From Ktedonobacterales bacterium (GTDB lineage Bacteria; Chloroflexota; Ktedonobacteria; Ktedonobacterales; Ktedonobacteraceae): a stretch of DNA of 64,000 nucleotides. Below are positions 34,503 to 43,774 of this stretch, in pieces. Under the pieces are notes generated by a model. It was not told where the DNA came from, ran no database searches, and saw only the letters and a program-made list of their open reading frames with translations. Every line of letters starts with the position of its first letter. Position 1 is the stretch's first letter. The DNA is taken from positions 1-64,000 of the forward strand of contig DAIDJF010000025.1 of the NCBI GenBank assembly GCA_027451525.1. Direction: 5' to 3'. The position numbers and the translations under genes are program-made.

Positions 34503-35858
34503 ATGGCAAATAACTTTTTTGATTCCGACGATGCAACGGTACCAATGCAACCACCAGGGCAGCAACATGGTGCGCAACAGGATAAACTCGTACTTGGTAG
34601 CTTCCACGATCAACCGCCATCCCAGCGTCGTCCCTATCAATACCCACCGCCACAAGAACCATTTCCCGCATGGCAGCCACCGACACAGGGGGCACCAGGG
34701 TCAGCGGCACGTGCTTCATCTAGGGCCAATGTTCCTCCCGCACAACCATATCCTGTCTATCCACCTCAGCAACAGCCTGGAAGAGTGGCAGAGACCGGTA
34801 GAGCAGGCTCACGTCCGCCCTATCCCCCTCAGAAAGGCAAGCGGCGGCGTCCACGTTTGATGATCGGCTGTCTCGCGGCCGTTGCTCTTTTCTGCATCCT
34901 GGTAGGTCTCGTTTTTACGACAGCACAACGTGTTCTGGCCTTTGGCTCCGCTATCTCGCCACAATCACCGCTCAGTACGCAAACTGGCTATATGAATACC
35001 AGTGAGCGCACGAACCTACTCGTGATGGGCTATGGAGGTCTCGGCCACGATGGAGCCTACCTGACCGACTCGCTTGTTGTCGTCAGTGTCAACCCACAAA
35101 ACAAACACACCACGCTCGTCTCGGTGCCGCGTGATCTCTGGATACAATATCCGCCTAGCTCTGGTCAATACACCAAGATCAACTCTGTCTACGAATTTGC
35201 TTCAAACAACAATAGTAACCCTGTCACAGGCGGTGATGCCGCAGCCCAGAAGATCTCACTCGTCACCGGACTTAACGTCAAATACTGGATGACCATCAAC
35301 TTCGCGGGCTTCCGCGATCTGATCAACTCTATTGGCGGCATCGATGTCTACGTACCCGATGCATTTAATGCTTGCTATCCTGCCAATGACGATCCCAATA
35401 TTAATGCCTCCTGGATCAAAGTTCAGTTTAACAAGGGCACACAGCATATGGATGGTGAGACCGCCATTCGCTACGCCCGTGCGCGTGAGCCACTTGAAGT
35501 CTGTGGCAAGGGCACATCTATGAATCTGGCAGAGTTGACCGACTTCGCGCGTTCAGCCCGCCAACAGATCATTATTAAAGCAGTACTGGCAAAAATCAAG
35601 CAGATCAGCACATGGCCCAAACTCTTTGCCGCTATGACAGCCCTGCAACACACCATCTACACCAATATGTCGCTGGCAGACCTGTCTGCTTTCGCCTTAA
35701 AAATGAACCTGAGCGATCCAAAAACCGCGCACATTGGTTTGAGCAATCAGAACGTGCTCATGGACTCACAGTCCAATGACGGGCAGTACATCCTGCTCCC
35801 ACAAAACGGCAATTGGCAACTTATTACAGACTATGTAAAGCAGCATTTGTACAACTGA
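34503..35858 (+). CDS. LytR-CpsA-Psr (LCP) family glycopolymer ligase
   Basis: A 451-residue membrane protein. About 117 cytoplasmic residues rich in P, Q and Y (YQYPPPQEPF, YPVYPPQQQP) come first, then a basic patch KGKRRRPR, one membrane helix (~119-140) and an external LCP domain. That domain shows DSLVVVSV, LVSVPRDLWIQYP with the conserved Arg, KINSVYEFA, INFAGFRDLINSIGGIDVYVP and AIRYARAR. LCP enzymes attach glycopolymers to the cell wall from lipid carriers. The long tail is unusual. The pseudokinase-FHA gene follows after 31 bases. Confidence 0.93.
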   Translation: MANNFFDSDDATVPMQPPGQQHGAQQDKLVLGSFHDQPPSQRRPYQYPPPQEPFPAWQPPTQGAPGSAARASSRANVPPAQPYPVYPPQQQPGRVAETGRAGSRPPYPPQKGKRRRPRLMIGCLAAVALFCILVGLVFTTAQRVLAFGSAISPQSPLSTQTGYMNTSERTNLLVMGYGGLGHDGAYLTDSLVVVSVNPQNKHTTLVSVPRDLWIQYPPSSGQYTKINSVYEFASNNNSNPVTGGDAAAQKISLVTGLNVKYWMTINFAGFRDLINSIGGIDVYVPDAFNACYPANDDPNINASWIKVQFNKGTQHMDGETAIRYARAREPLEVCGKGTSMNLAELTDFARSARQQIIIKAVLAKIKQISTWPKLFAAMTALQHTIYTNMSLADLSAFALKMNLSDPKTAHIGLSNQNVLMDSQSNDGQYILLPQNGNWQLITDYVKQHLYN

Positions 35859-35889
35859 GTGCTGTTTTCTCCTACTCCAGGAGGGACGC

Positions 35890-37260
35890 ATGGCTCAAGG
35901 AAAAGGCAATACACGAGTTATTGGCGGCATCTATCGTCTCGGCGCAATTATGCAGAGCACAGGAATGCTGACGATCTGCACTGCCAATGATCGCAACACA
36001 AATACGATGGTGGGACTCTACTTGTTAGAGTTTCCACCATCGTTCTCTTCTGCTGAAGTTCAACGTATTTTGCAACCAGTGGAACGGTTGCGCTCACTGC
36101 ACGCTCCACACGTAATGCGCATGCACAACTGGGGCATAGAAGGCACACGCGCCTATATTGCCACTGACCCACCACGTGGCGTGCCCCTACGCTATATCCT
36201 CGATAACGAAAATATCTCTCTTTCGTATGCCCTTGATCTGATTACACAGATCACACGCGGCGTACTGGCTTTTCATACCCATGGCATTATCGGCATTGAT
36301 CTGCGCCCTCAATTTATTAGCATCGTCGTTGATGAAAATGGAACATACGCCCAGCTAGACGATGTGGGTGTGCGCACTATTTTAACTACGTTTGGAGCTT
36401 CTGCGACACAGCAGGCGGGAGAGATCACTTTTAGAGATCCTCGCTACACTGCGCCCGAAGCCCTTGTATCTCAACAAAGTAGTATCGCCAGTGATATCTA
36501 CCAGATAGGCATACTACTCTTTGAACTGGTTGCAGGGCGACTACCGTTTGTTGGACAAACACGAGACGATACTGAAAGGTTACAAAAGACAGCAGCGATA
36601 CCCCGTTTACGCCAGTTCGCACCAAACGCACCCGATAGCTTACAGGCCATTGTTGATCGTACACTCGCCAAAAAGCCAGCACAACGCTATCCTGATGCGC
36701 AGTCACTCCTTACGGTTCTCAACACCATGCAACAGACGCTGCTATCAACAGCCCAACACGCCCATGCATCTGGCGATAGTCACTTGACGCAAGAGATCGC
36801 CATGCTTGAGGATGAAGAACAGACTGTTGCCGACCAGTACCAGCCACGAGCACAACGACAAGAGCCATTGCCACCGCTACCAACACCGTTAGGGGTCTAC
36901 GCCTACCTGTGCTATAAACGGAAAGATGGAAGCGTCCAGCATATTCCTTTGCTGAGCGAGCACGTACTGATTGGACGCGCCGATCCAAAGCATAAATTCC
37001 GCCCTGATATCGACCTGACAATCTTCGATACCGCAGCAACCGTCTCGCGCAAACATGCCATCATTCACTTTGACGGTCAGAAATTTACGCTGGAGGATCA
37101 GAAGAGTATGAACAAAACTCGTCATGGGTCGCGTATTCTTACGCCGAATGAGGCAATTGAAGTCCATCATGGCGACCCCGTGCGCTTCGGTAGCGTCCAG
37201 ATGGAGTTTCGGATTCCTGGTCTTAGTATGCCGAACAGCAATAACACAGCGCAAGCCTGA
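35890..37260 (+). CDS. Pseudokinase-like Ser/Thr kinase domain fused to FHA domain
   Basis: A 456-residue soluble protein. Residues ~12-290 have an STPK fold, but the catalytic set is broken. The glycine loop lacks GxGxxG, the beta-3 Lys position is Tyr44 (VGLYLLEF), HRD reads GID (135-137), LKP reads LRP, the loop Asn is Phe142, and DFG reads DVG (158-160). The activation-end APE (188-190) and the C-lobe are kept. A linker of about 50 residues leads to a C-terminal FHA domain (~355-445: LIGRADPKH, SRKHAIIHF, RFGSVQMEF) that would bind phosphothreonine. It follows the LCP gene and converges on hom-murJ. AGGAGG lies before ATG. Confidence 0.88.
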   Translation: MAQGKGNTRVIGGIYRLGAIMQSTGMLTICTANDRNTNTMVGLYLLEFPPSFSSAEVQRILQPVERLRSLHAPHVMRMHNWGIEGTRAYIATDPPRGVPLRYILDNENISLSYALDLITQITRGVLAFHTHGIIGIDLRPQFISIVVDENGTYAQLDDVGVRTILTTFGASATQQAGEITFRDPRYTAPEALVSQQSSIASDIYQIGILLFELVAGRLPFVGQTRDDTERLQKTAAIPRLRQFAPNAPDSLQAIVDRTLAKKPAQRYPDAQSLLTVLNTMQQTLLSTAQHAHASGDSHLTQEIAMLEDEEQTVADQYQPRAQRQEPLPPLPTPLGVYAYLCYKRKDGSVQHIPLLSEHVLIGRADPKHKFRPDIDLTIFDTAATVSRKHAIIHFDGQKFTLEDQKSMNKTRHGSRILTPNEAIEVHHGDPVRFGSVQMEFRIPGLSMPNSNNTAQA

Positions 37261-37279
37261 AACCGTTTCAGGCTTGCGC
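37249..37279. terminator. Palindrome across two convergent stop codons
   Basis: GCGCAAGCCTGAAAC and GTTTCAGGCTTGCGC form a perfect 15-bp stem around one base. The left arm is the end of the FHA gene and the right arm the end of hom. It may end transcription both ways, but there is no T-run. Confidence 0.7.
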
Positions 37280-38308
37280 GATTGCCAGCAGATCAGACAA
37301 TAGCCCCTGGCCTGTTTGCAAGCGTCCTGCACCAGGTCCAATAACTGTCACCTCTGAAAGCGTATCCATCTGGAAGGTAATGGCGTTCATCACACCATCA
37401 ACACGAGCTAACGGGTCGCTTAAGGGCAGGGCCAGCGGTTCTACTCTAGCCTCCAGTGGCGACTCACCGAAAGCGGAAACCGCGTGTAGAGAGGCCACAA
37501 GTTTGATACGCTTGCCCTCGTTCATCGCCTGACGCATCTGCTCGCCACTGATTGTTGTAATCCCTTTACGATATACCTGCTCTGGCTTGAGCGTGTGTCC
37601 AAAACCGACAGCGGCAAGAATTAACGTTTTAGCAAGCGCATCAAACCCCTCAACATCAGCCGTTGGGTCGGCCTCGGCGTAACCTTGCGCCTGCGCCTCC
37701 GCTAGCACCTCGGCGTAGTCACGTCCTGCGGCCATCGCACTCAAGATATAATTCGTTGTCCCATTGAGGATACCGCGCACGGAACGCACTCTTGCACCAG
37801 CCATCCCCTCGGTCAGCGTGCTAATAACGGGTGTGCCTGCCATCACCGTTGATTCCATACGTAGTTGTACATGCTGCTGATGGGCAAGCGTGAGTAACTC
37901 CTGACCAGCCAGCGCAAGTGGCCCCTTATTGGCGGTCACGACGTGCATACCTTGTGTCAGAGCCACACGGATATGGCTGATGCCCGGCTCAGCATCACGC
38001 AGATTCGTGCCTGTCACCTCTGCCAGCACATCTCCTCCCGTTGCGCGCAAGCCATCCAGAGCACTGGCCCAATACTGCACGTTGGGATGTCTGGTAAGCG
38101 GCTGCTGCTGGCTTGCCAGCTCAAGCAGTAATGGGATATCTAAGCCTTCTGCACGATAGATAAAGCCATGCCGTGCGTTGGCTACGCTCACTAGCGTCAC
38201 GTGAAGGCCAAAACGCTCTTCCAGTAATGTGCGCTTTTTGACAAGCAGTTCGGCTAAGCCCTGTCCAACCACGCCGAAACCAATCAGCGAAAGACGAAGA
38301 TCTTTCAT
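37268..38308 (-). CDS. hom: Homoserine dehydrogenase
   Basis: A 346-residue enzyme of the threonine/methionine branch, reducing aspartate semialdehyde to homoserine. Visible are the NAD(P) motif GFGVVGQGLAELL, then TANKGPLAL, the GTTNYILSAM region, and the signature ADPTADVEGFDALAKTLIL with the catalytic Lys. It lacks the C-terminal ACT domain of the longer enzymes, so feedback control by threonine through ACT is absent. It lies 15 bases after the murJ stop. The ribosome site is GG-rich but imperfect. Confidence 0.93.
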   Translation of the reverse strand: MKDLRLSLIGFGVVGQGLAELLVKKRTLLEERFGLHVTLVSVANARHGFIYRAEGLDIPLLLELASQQQPLTRHPNVQYWASALDGLRATGGDVLAEVTGTNLRDAEPGISHIRVALTQGMHVVTANKGPLALAGQELLTLAHQQHVQLRMESTVMAGTPVISTLTEGMAGARVRSVRGILNGTTNYILSAMAAGRDYAEVLAEAQAQGYAEADPTADVEGFDALAKTLILAAVGFGHTLKPEQVYRKGITTISGEQMRQAMNEGKRIKLVASLHAVSAFGESPLEARVEPLALPLSDPLARVDGVMNAITFQMDTLSEVTVIGPGAGRLQTGQGLLSDLLAIAQA

Positions 38309-38323
38309 ACAAACACCACCATC

Positions 38324-40630
38324 CTAAATCCACGATAATTTCAAGCGATCAAGCACGCGCTTGACGGGACCCAATTCCTCGATACCCAACCGACGCGCAA
38401 CGCGAATATAGACAAAGAGACCAACAAACACCTCTAACAAGAGCTTTATCATCGCAACAAACGTACCACTAGGCCCTAAAGATTGATCCCTTGTCGTCAC
38501 CAGAACAATATCGAGCAATCCACGCAAGGCAAAGACACACACACCCATTGCCAACGAAGCGAGCAAGACGCGCACCACAAAATTCCCTAACGTGCGCAAT
38601 TGCATATCGCCAACACGTCGCTCCTGGAGGAGCCAGAGCAGAACCCCCGCCTCTAACAGAGCAGCAACCGAGGTCGAAAATGACAATACACCCATGCCCC
38701 ATTGCGGTCCCCAAAAGTAGGCAATATCGATCAAAACAAGGCTCAGCATGATTTTTAAGAGGAACTGCCCGACACTGATAATCACGGGCGTGCGACTATC
38801 GCGAAAGGCATAGAAAGAGCGGGTGAGAATTTCGACCGAGGCCAGACCCACCAAACCTATCGCAAAGCCTCCAAGCGGAATTGCGGTCGCCTGTGCGTCA
38901 CGAAGGCTAAAGCGGCCATGTTCAAACAACACCTGAATGATGGGCAAGCCTAGCACCAACAAGCCAATACTGGATGGAATGGACATAAACAGAATACTGC
39001 GCAACGTTTCTAAAATCGTATTACGCACCCTATCCAGGCGTCCCTTTGTGACATTCTCCGCCAGCGTTGGGAAGGCCGCAGTAGACATCGACATACCGAA
39101 GATACTCAGCGGCAAAAGGACAAGCTGAAGGGCCTGTGTATATTGTGTAATCAGACCATCCGTTCCGTGTGGACCCGCAACTACAGCTAGCAACCCAATC
39201 AAGCCACGATCTACAAAAATCGAGAAGTACAGCATTGCCGCATTGACAATGCGCGGGATCATCTGCCGCCCAATTTGAATAATAGAAGGGTTTTTCCAAT
39301 CAAACGAAAATGAATAACGCATTTTTAGCTTGAACAACCCTGGTATCTGGATTACAACCTGAAGAATTGCGCCAATAACGACGCCCCAGGTGACCCAGTA
39401 TACAGAGAAAATATCATTGCGCTGATGACTTAAAGCTAAAAACAGCCCCGGCATTAATCCCAGAATGATACCAACATTGTAGAGAACCGTGCCAATTGCA
39501 GGTAGCATAAAATCCTGCTTCGCGTTCAGTACCGAAGTGATAATGACACCGCCACCGAGCGCGATAGACTGGAGCAGCATAATGCGCGTGAGAGAGGTAA
39601 TCAATGCTAGTTGCTGCGGACTGGAATTAGGGTTATAGAGTGGAACCAGGGCGGGAGCCATAATAATGGCTATCACCGCCAGGATGAGCATCACGCCAAT
39701 TGCCAGATTCAGCGCTGAACTAGCCAATCGCCACGCACTCTTTTCGTCTTTCTCACCCACAAAGACGGGGATAAATGCCGAACTGAGCGCACCGCCAGCA
39801 ACGATATTAAAGATTAACTCTGGAATAAGAAAGGCTTGCAGATACGCATCTGAAATATTGCTCGTCCCAAAGACATAGGCAAACATAGAGGTCCGCAACA
39901 AACCAAGAATACGGCTGGCGATAAACGCGCCCGTCAGAATCATGGCGGCACGCCCGATGCGCACACGCTGAATCATGCCTGTATCCTGGGCAGGAGTGGA
40001 GGCAGCGCGCATCTGACCAGAGGCTCGTTCTGGGATGGCATGCATACCGCTGGGCGCAATCGTTGACGAGCGAATTGGCGAAAGCTCATCAGGAAGTGGA
40101 CCAGAACGCCCAATGACAGGTGACATTTGCTCTGGATACGATCGATCAACAGGGCGTCCCGGCCTGCGCACTTCTAAGTTTCCAGAAACGCGCGGAGGTG
40201 TGCCCTGTGGAGGCGAAACTGGTTTGGCATTTTTCCAGGGAATAAGGTTGGTAAGATCGCCCATACGCCGTTGCTGACGGCGCATACGCTCTTCACGTAA
40301 TTGCTGTAAACGCTCCTGACGTAGTTGCGCAAAAGGCTGTGACGGCTGTGGAGGGTCGAAATATTGATATTCCATCCCTTGCCCATAGCCGAGCGTCGTG
40401 CCCATGTCTGCAACAGGCTCTTGGTAGCGCGGTGGTAACGGCGAAGAACGTCCAGCAGGTCCAGGACCAACTGGAGGACCATAGGATGTAGGTGGCTGAT
40501 ATGGCCGCGCATTGGGAGGTGGCCCTTGCGGTGGACCTTCTGGGTGTTCCTGGTCATACTGCCAGCCGTAATAACCCTGTTGTCCCTCTCCCTTTGGAGG
40601 CTGCGGTGGTTGATTATTTTCGTTCTGCAC
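38324..40630 (-). CDS. murJ: MurJ/MviN lipid II flippase with long N-terminal tail
   Basis: A 768-residue protein. The last ~545 residues are a MurJ polytopic domain (about 14 helices) that moves lipid II across the membrane for peptidoglycan synthesis; SRILGLLRTSMFAYVFG and the following helices are typical. The first ~220 residues are cytoplasmic, disordered and rich in P, Q, G and R, with a basic helix QLRQERLQQLREERMRRQQRR at ~102-122. Normal MurJ is ~510 residues, so this tail is exceptional. The start is GTG at 40630 with AGGA close by (short spacing); no better start precedes the membrane part. Confidence 0.92.
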   Translation of the reverse strand: MQNENNQPPQPPKGEGQQGYYGWQYDQEHPEGPPQGPPPNARPYQPPTSYGPPVGPGPAGRSSPLPPRYQEPVADMGTTLGYGQGMEYQYFDPPQPSQPFAQLRQERLQQLREERMRRQQRRMGDLTNLIPWKNAKPVSPPQGTPPRVSGNLEVRRPGRPVDRSYPEQMSPVIGRSGPLPDELSPIRSSTIAPSGMHAIPERASGQMRAASTPAQDTGMIQRVRIGRAAMILTGAFIASRILGLLRTSMFAYVFGTSNISDAYLQAFLIPELIFNIVAGGALSSAFIPVFVGEKDEKSAWRLASSALNLAIGVMLILAVIAIIMAPALVPLYNPNSSPQQLALITSLTRIMLLQSIALGGGVIITSVLNAKQDFMLPAIGTVLYNVGIILGLMPGLFLALSHQRNDIFSVYWVTWGVVIGAILQVVIQIPGLFKLKMRYSFSFDWKNPSIIQIGRQMIPRIVNAAMLYFSIFVDRGLIGLLAVVAGPHGTDGLITQYTQALQLVLLPLSIFGMSMSTAAFPTLAENVTKGRLDRVRNTILETLRSILFMSIPSSIGLLVLGLPIIQVLFEHGRFSLRDAQATAIPLGGFAIGLVGLASVEILTRSFYAFRDSRTPVIISVGQFLLKIMLSLVLIDIAYFWGPQWGMGVLSFSTSVAALLEAGVLLWLLQERRVGDMQLRTLGNFVVRVLLASLAMGVCVFALRGLLDIVLVTTRDQSLGPSGTFVAMIKLLLEVFVGLFVYIRVARRLGIEELGPVKRVLDRLKLSWI

Positions 40631-40963
40631 AGTCCTGCTCTATCGTCAATACATTCTTATCTTAAGTACGTTTGCAACGTTCCTGTTCAGGCCTAGACAG
40701 TCTTTTACGATACTTCCTCACACATACCTCAGACCCTTTCTCTGTCTGTCAAGCATATCATACTCACGGCGTTCTGGCTAGTATATATCAAAAGGTACTC
40801 TACAATACACCCACCCATTTACCATTTTATCCCCTCATTTGACACAACGCTCACAGCACTATACAATCCACTCATTATAATGTGGAATTTATTTCGGACT
40901 GAAGCTTTTGCGCTTCGGCTCACATCTCATAGAATAGGAAAATCTCTTTTTAAGGAGCAATGT
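40631..40963. other. Divergent promoter region murJ / manC
   Basis: 333 bases without a gene. On the right side lies the manC promoter (40839-40867), then a hairpin CTGAAGC/GCTTCGG at about 40899-40918 in the leader. A TTGACA facing murJ lies near 40745-40750 but has a poor -10 partner. Confidence 0.5.
40839..40867 (+). promoter_or_regulatory. Strong promoter for manC
   Basis: -35 TTGACA at 40839-40844, exactly 17-bp spacer, -10 TACAAT at 40862-40867. A second TATAAT follows about ten bases on. Confidence 0.75.
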
Positions 40964-42043
40964 ATGATGCAGCATCTCCATGCAGTTATTTTAGCAGGTG
41001 GCAGTGGAACACGTTTGTGGCCTCTTAGCACCCCTCGCTTTCCCAAGCAGTTTCTTCCCTTGCCCAGCGGCCAAAGTATGATTCAGGAGACACTGGCGCG
41101 CGTCGCCCCTCTTGTTCCCAACGAACACGCCTGGGTCGTCACAGGACGTACAATGGCGGGCATGGTACAGGAACACCTGCCACAAGTTCCCGCGACCCAT
41201 ATCCTCACCGAGCCAATGGGTCGCAGCTCGGCCCCCGCAATCGCCTGGGCCGCGGCTGCGATTGCGCGTCAAGACCCCAATGGCATTATGGCAGCATTTA
41301 GTGCTGATGCTGTTATCGGCGACGTTCCAGCATTAACACAAACGCTCTCTCTAGCCTATGAACTGGCCGAACAGGGCCGTCTTGTGACCATTGGCATTAA
41401 ACCCACCACACCAGAAACGGGCTATGGCTACATCCGCTTCTCTTCCGACGAGGTTGGTGAGGGCTATGGACATCAGGCGTTCGCCGCCGAGCGTTTTGTG
41501 GAAAAGCCAAATTTGCAGACAGCACAATCTTACCTGCGCGATGGACACTATGTCTGGAACGCGGGCATTTTCATTTGGCAGGTGAAAACCATTCTCGATG
41601 AGATGCGCGAACACCTCCCTGATATCGCGCGCAAAATAGACCTCATCGTCAATGCGGCAGATGACACGCAAGCACGTCTACTGCTTGACGAACTGTGGCC
41701 CTCACTACAATCCATCTCGATTGACTATGGGATTTTAGAGAAAACGCACAATCTGGTAGTCATTCCCGCTGAACTGGGTTGGAACGACGTGGGCAACTGG
41801 GAACAATATGGCTCGCTCTTCCCAGCCGACGAGCAAGGCATACATGCCGTCGGCCACCATCAAGGGTTAGGCAGTCAAAACCTTGTTGTGTATAACAATA
41901 CTTCTCGTCAGGTCTACACCATTGGTCTGGAAGATATTGTCGTTGTTGAGATGCAGGATATGACCGTTGTCTGCCATAAAGATCAGGTTCAGCGCGTCAA
42001 AGAACTGGCGGAACAGCACAAAGCGCAAAAACAGCAGCCGTAA
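40964..42043 (+). CDS. manC: Mannose-1-phosphate guanylyltransferase
   Basis: A 359-residue nucleotidyltransferase making GDP-mannose for surface glycans. The signature is ILAGGSGTRLWPLSTPRFPKQFLPL, followed by EPMGRSSAPAIAWA, FVEKP and NAGIFIW. It lacks the C-terminal phosphomannose isomerase domain, so it is the single-function form. The start is ATG at 40964 with AAGGAG six bases upstream; the frame extends 28 codons further back without signals. A palindromic repeat lies after it. Confidence 0.95.
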   Translation: MMQHLHAVILAGGSGTRLWPLSTPRFPKQFLPLPSGQSMIQETLARVAPLVPNEHAWVVTGRTMAGMVQEHLPQVPATHILTEPMGRSSAPAIAWAAAAIARQDPNGIMAAFSADAVIGDVPALTQTLSLAYELAEQGRLVTIGIKPTTPETGYGYIRFSSDEVGEGYGHQAFAAERFVEKPNLQTAQSYLRDGHYVWNAGIFIWQVKTILDEMREHLPDIARKIDLIVNAADDTQARLLLDELWPSLQSISIDYGILEKTHNLVVIPAELGWNDVGNWEQYGSLFPADEQGIHAVGHHQGLGSQNLVVYNNTSRQVYTIGLEDIVVVEMQDMTVVCHKDQVQRVKELAEQHKAQKQQP

Positions 42044-42164
42044 GAGATGCCGAATGCATTTCAAGACGGTGCGCCTGGGACGTAGAGGTTATGGTGCCGT
42101 GCCCGAAATGCTGTCAAAAAATCGCAGGGAAAAGATGATCGTGTTGAAAATTTCATCCGGTGGT

Positions 42165-42270
42165 GTAGGGGCGTGATTTCATCACGCCCTCTTCCCCCGT
42201 CACATGCCCTCCCACACGGCTCCCCAGGCGGATCGATGGGCAGGCAGGGCGTGATAAATCACGCCCCTAC
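42165..42270. repeat. GTAGGGGCG palindromic repeat, copy 3 (outward layout)
   Basis: A 106-bp element. The left unit GTAGGGGCGTGAT-ATCACGCCCT is at 42165-42190 and the right unit AGGGCGTGAT-ATCACGCCCCTAC at 42246-42270. Each unit is a hairpin and the whole is an inverted repeat with GTAGGGG at both outer ends. It sits between manC and the P450 gene. Confidence 0.85.
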
Positions 42271-42342
42271 TTCGCATTATTTTTTAAAAGACGATCATCA
42301 CGCCCCATTTGATGCCCATTGTCATGTGTTACACACGGTCAT

Positions 42343-43689
42343 TCAAGCGCGTTTATGCAGCGTCATAGGCACACCACCTTTAGGACGCAACGTTATGAGC
42401 GGTTCAGTGCCAACCTGAGAACCCGGACGCAGTTGGGCTTGCCATGTGGGTAAGAGGGTCGCAAGCACCAGTGAGGCTTCCATCCAGGCAAACGGCTCGC
42501 CGATGCAGAGGCGTGGACCGCCGCCGAAGGGGAAGTAGGCATATTTAGGTCGGTTGGCGCGTGCCTCTGGCGTCCAGCGTTCGGGGTCAAAGCGGAATGG
42601 ATCGGGATACCAACGCTCATCATGATGCACTACATACTGGCTCATCACAATTAACGCATCCTCTGGTATGGTATACTCACGCACGTGATAGTCTTTAATG
42701 ACTTTACGCGCAATCGTCCACGCGGGTGGATACAGACGCATCACTTCTGATAGGACCATCTCCATGTAGTGTAAATTGGGCACAACCTCAACAGTTGGTA
42801 CACGTCCGGCAAGCACATCTGTACATTCGCGGAGCAGTTTCTCCTCTACCTCTGGATGTTGCGCGAGCAGATACCATGTCCACGCAAGCGCATTCGCGGT
42901 CGTCTCGTGTCCAGCGATAAAGAGCGTCATCACCTCGTCGCGCAGTTGCTCATCCGTCATACCGGAACCATCGCCTTCCACATCACGCGCCATCAAGAGC
43001 ATGGAGAGCAGATCACCACGGTCCTCACCGCTTGCCCGTCGCTCCTCGATGATCCGATAAACAACCGTATCTAATTGCGTTCGCGCCTCGCTCCGCCGTT
43101 TATTGCGCGAGAGCGGCAATTGCTCCAACAGCGCATCTAATGGACCCGCGCGTCCTACGGCATTAAGTTCCATCACGGTCGTTAACGCCTGCCGCACTGT
43201 TTGCGCATCCCCTTCAACATCCGCACCGAACATCGTCTGACCCGCGATTGCCAGCGTGAGGGCCATCATCTCTTCCGCCATATCGCATTGCATACCATCT
43301 TGCCAGCGCGTACTAACACGCTGTGTATAGTCGATCATCGTTTGCCCATAACCCGCAATGCGCTGACGATGAAACGCGGGCTGCATCAGGCGACGCTGAC
43401 GACGATGAAACTCACCATCGCTACGCAATAAGCCATTTCCTACAAGTGGCTGCCGCTGTTGCTGTGGTTTATGCATATCCTGATGGTGTACTACCAGCAC
43501 GTCACGGATATCATCAGGATGGCTTAACACGTAGGCATGCTGCTTTCCCATCTGAAAATGCACAACATCGCCATATTGCTGCTTGATTTGTTGCAGAGCA
43601 CTGAGTGGATCGCGCCTGAAACGCAGTAAAAAGCGTTCCGTTTCGAGAAAATGTGGGCCGGGGACGCTCTTTTGTTCATCTTGCGTCAT
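42343..43689 (-). CDS. Cytochrome P450
   Basis: A 448-residue monooxygenase. Visible are the I-helix AGHETTANALAW (oxygen activation Thr), the K-helix EVMR (ExxR), the PERF-like DPERW, and the heme loop FPFGGGPRLCIGEPFA with the Cys thiolate. The pattern fits the bacterial/CYP4-like, fatty-acid or terpene-oxidising types, but the substrate is not deducible. It has no membrane anchor. ATG at 43689 has AAGGAG before it. It follows a TetR gene (85 bases) and is probably regulated by it. Confidence 0.96.
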   Translation of the reverse strand: MTQDEQKSVPGPHFLETERFLLRFRRDPLSALQQIKQQYGDVVHFQMGKQHAYVLSHPDDIRDVLVVHHQDMHKPQQQRQPLVGNGLLRSDGEFHRRQRRLMQPAFHRQRIAGYGQTMIDYTQRVSTRWQDGMQCDMAEEMMALTLAIAGQTMFGADVEGDAQTVRQALTTVMELNAVGRAGPLDALLEQLPLSRNKRRSEARTQLDTVVYRIIEERRASGEDRGDLLSMLLMARDVEGDGSGMTDEQLRDEVMTLFIAGHETTANALAWTWYLLAQHPEVEEKLLRECTDVLAGRVPTVEVVPNLHYMEMVLSEVMRLYPPAWTIARKVIKDYHVREYTIPEDALIVMSQYVVHHDERWYPDPFRFDPERWTPEARANRPKYAYFPFGGGPRLCIGEPFAWMEASLVLATLLPTWQAQLRPGSQVGTEPLITLRPKGGVPMTLHKRA

Positions 43690-43774
43690 GAAAAGACTCC
43701 TTGTTTGGCAATACGCCATCTGTCGCTAGCCGGTGGTGAATAGCGACATTGTTCTATGTTTCCTCTATATGCCA

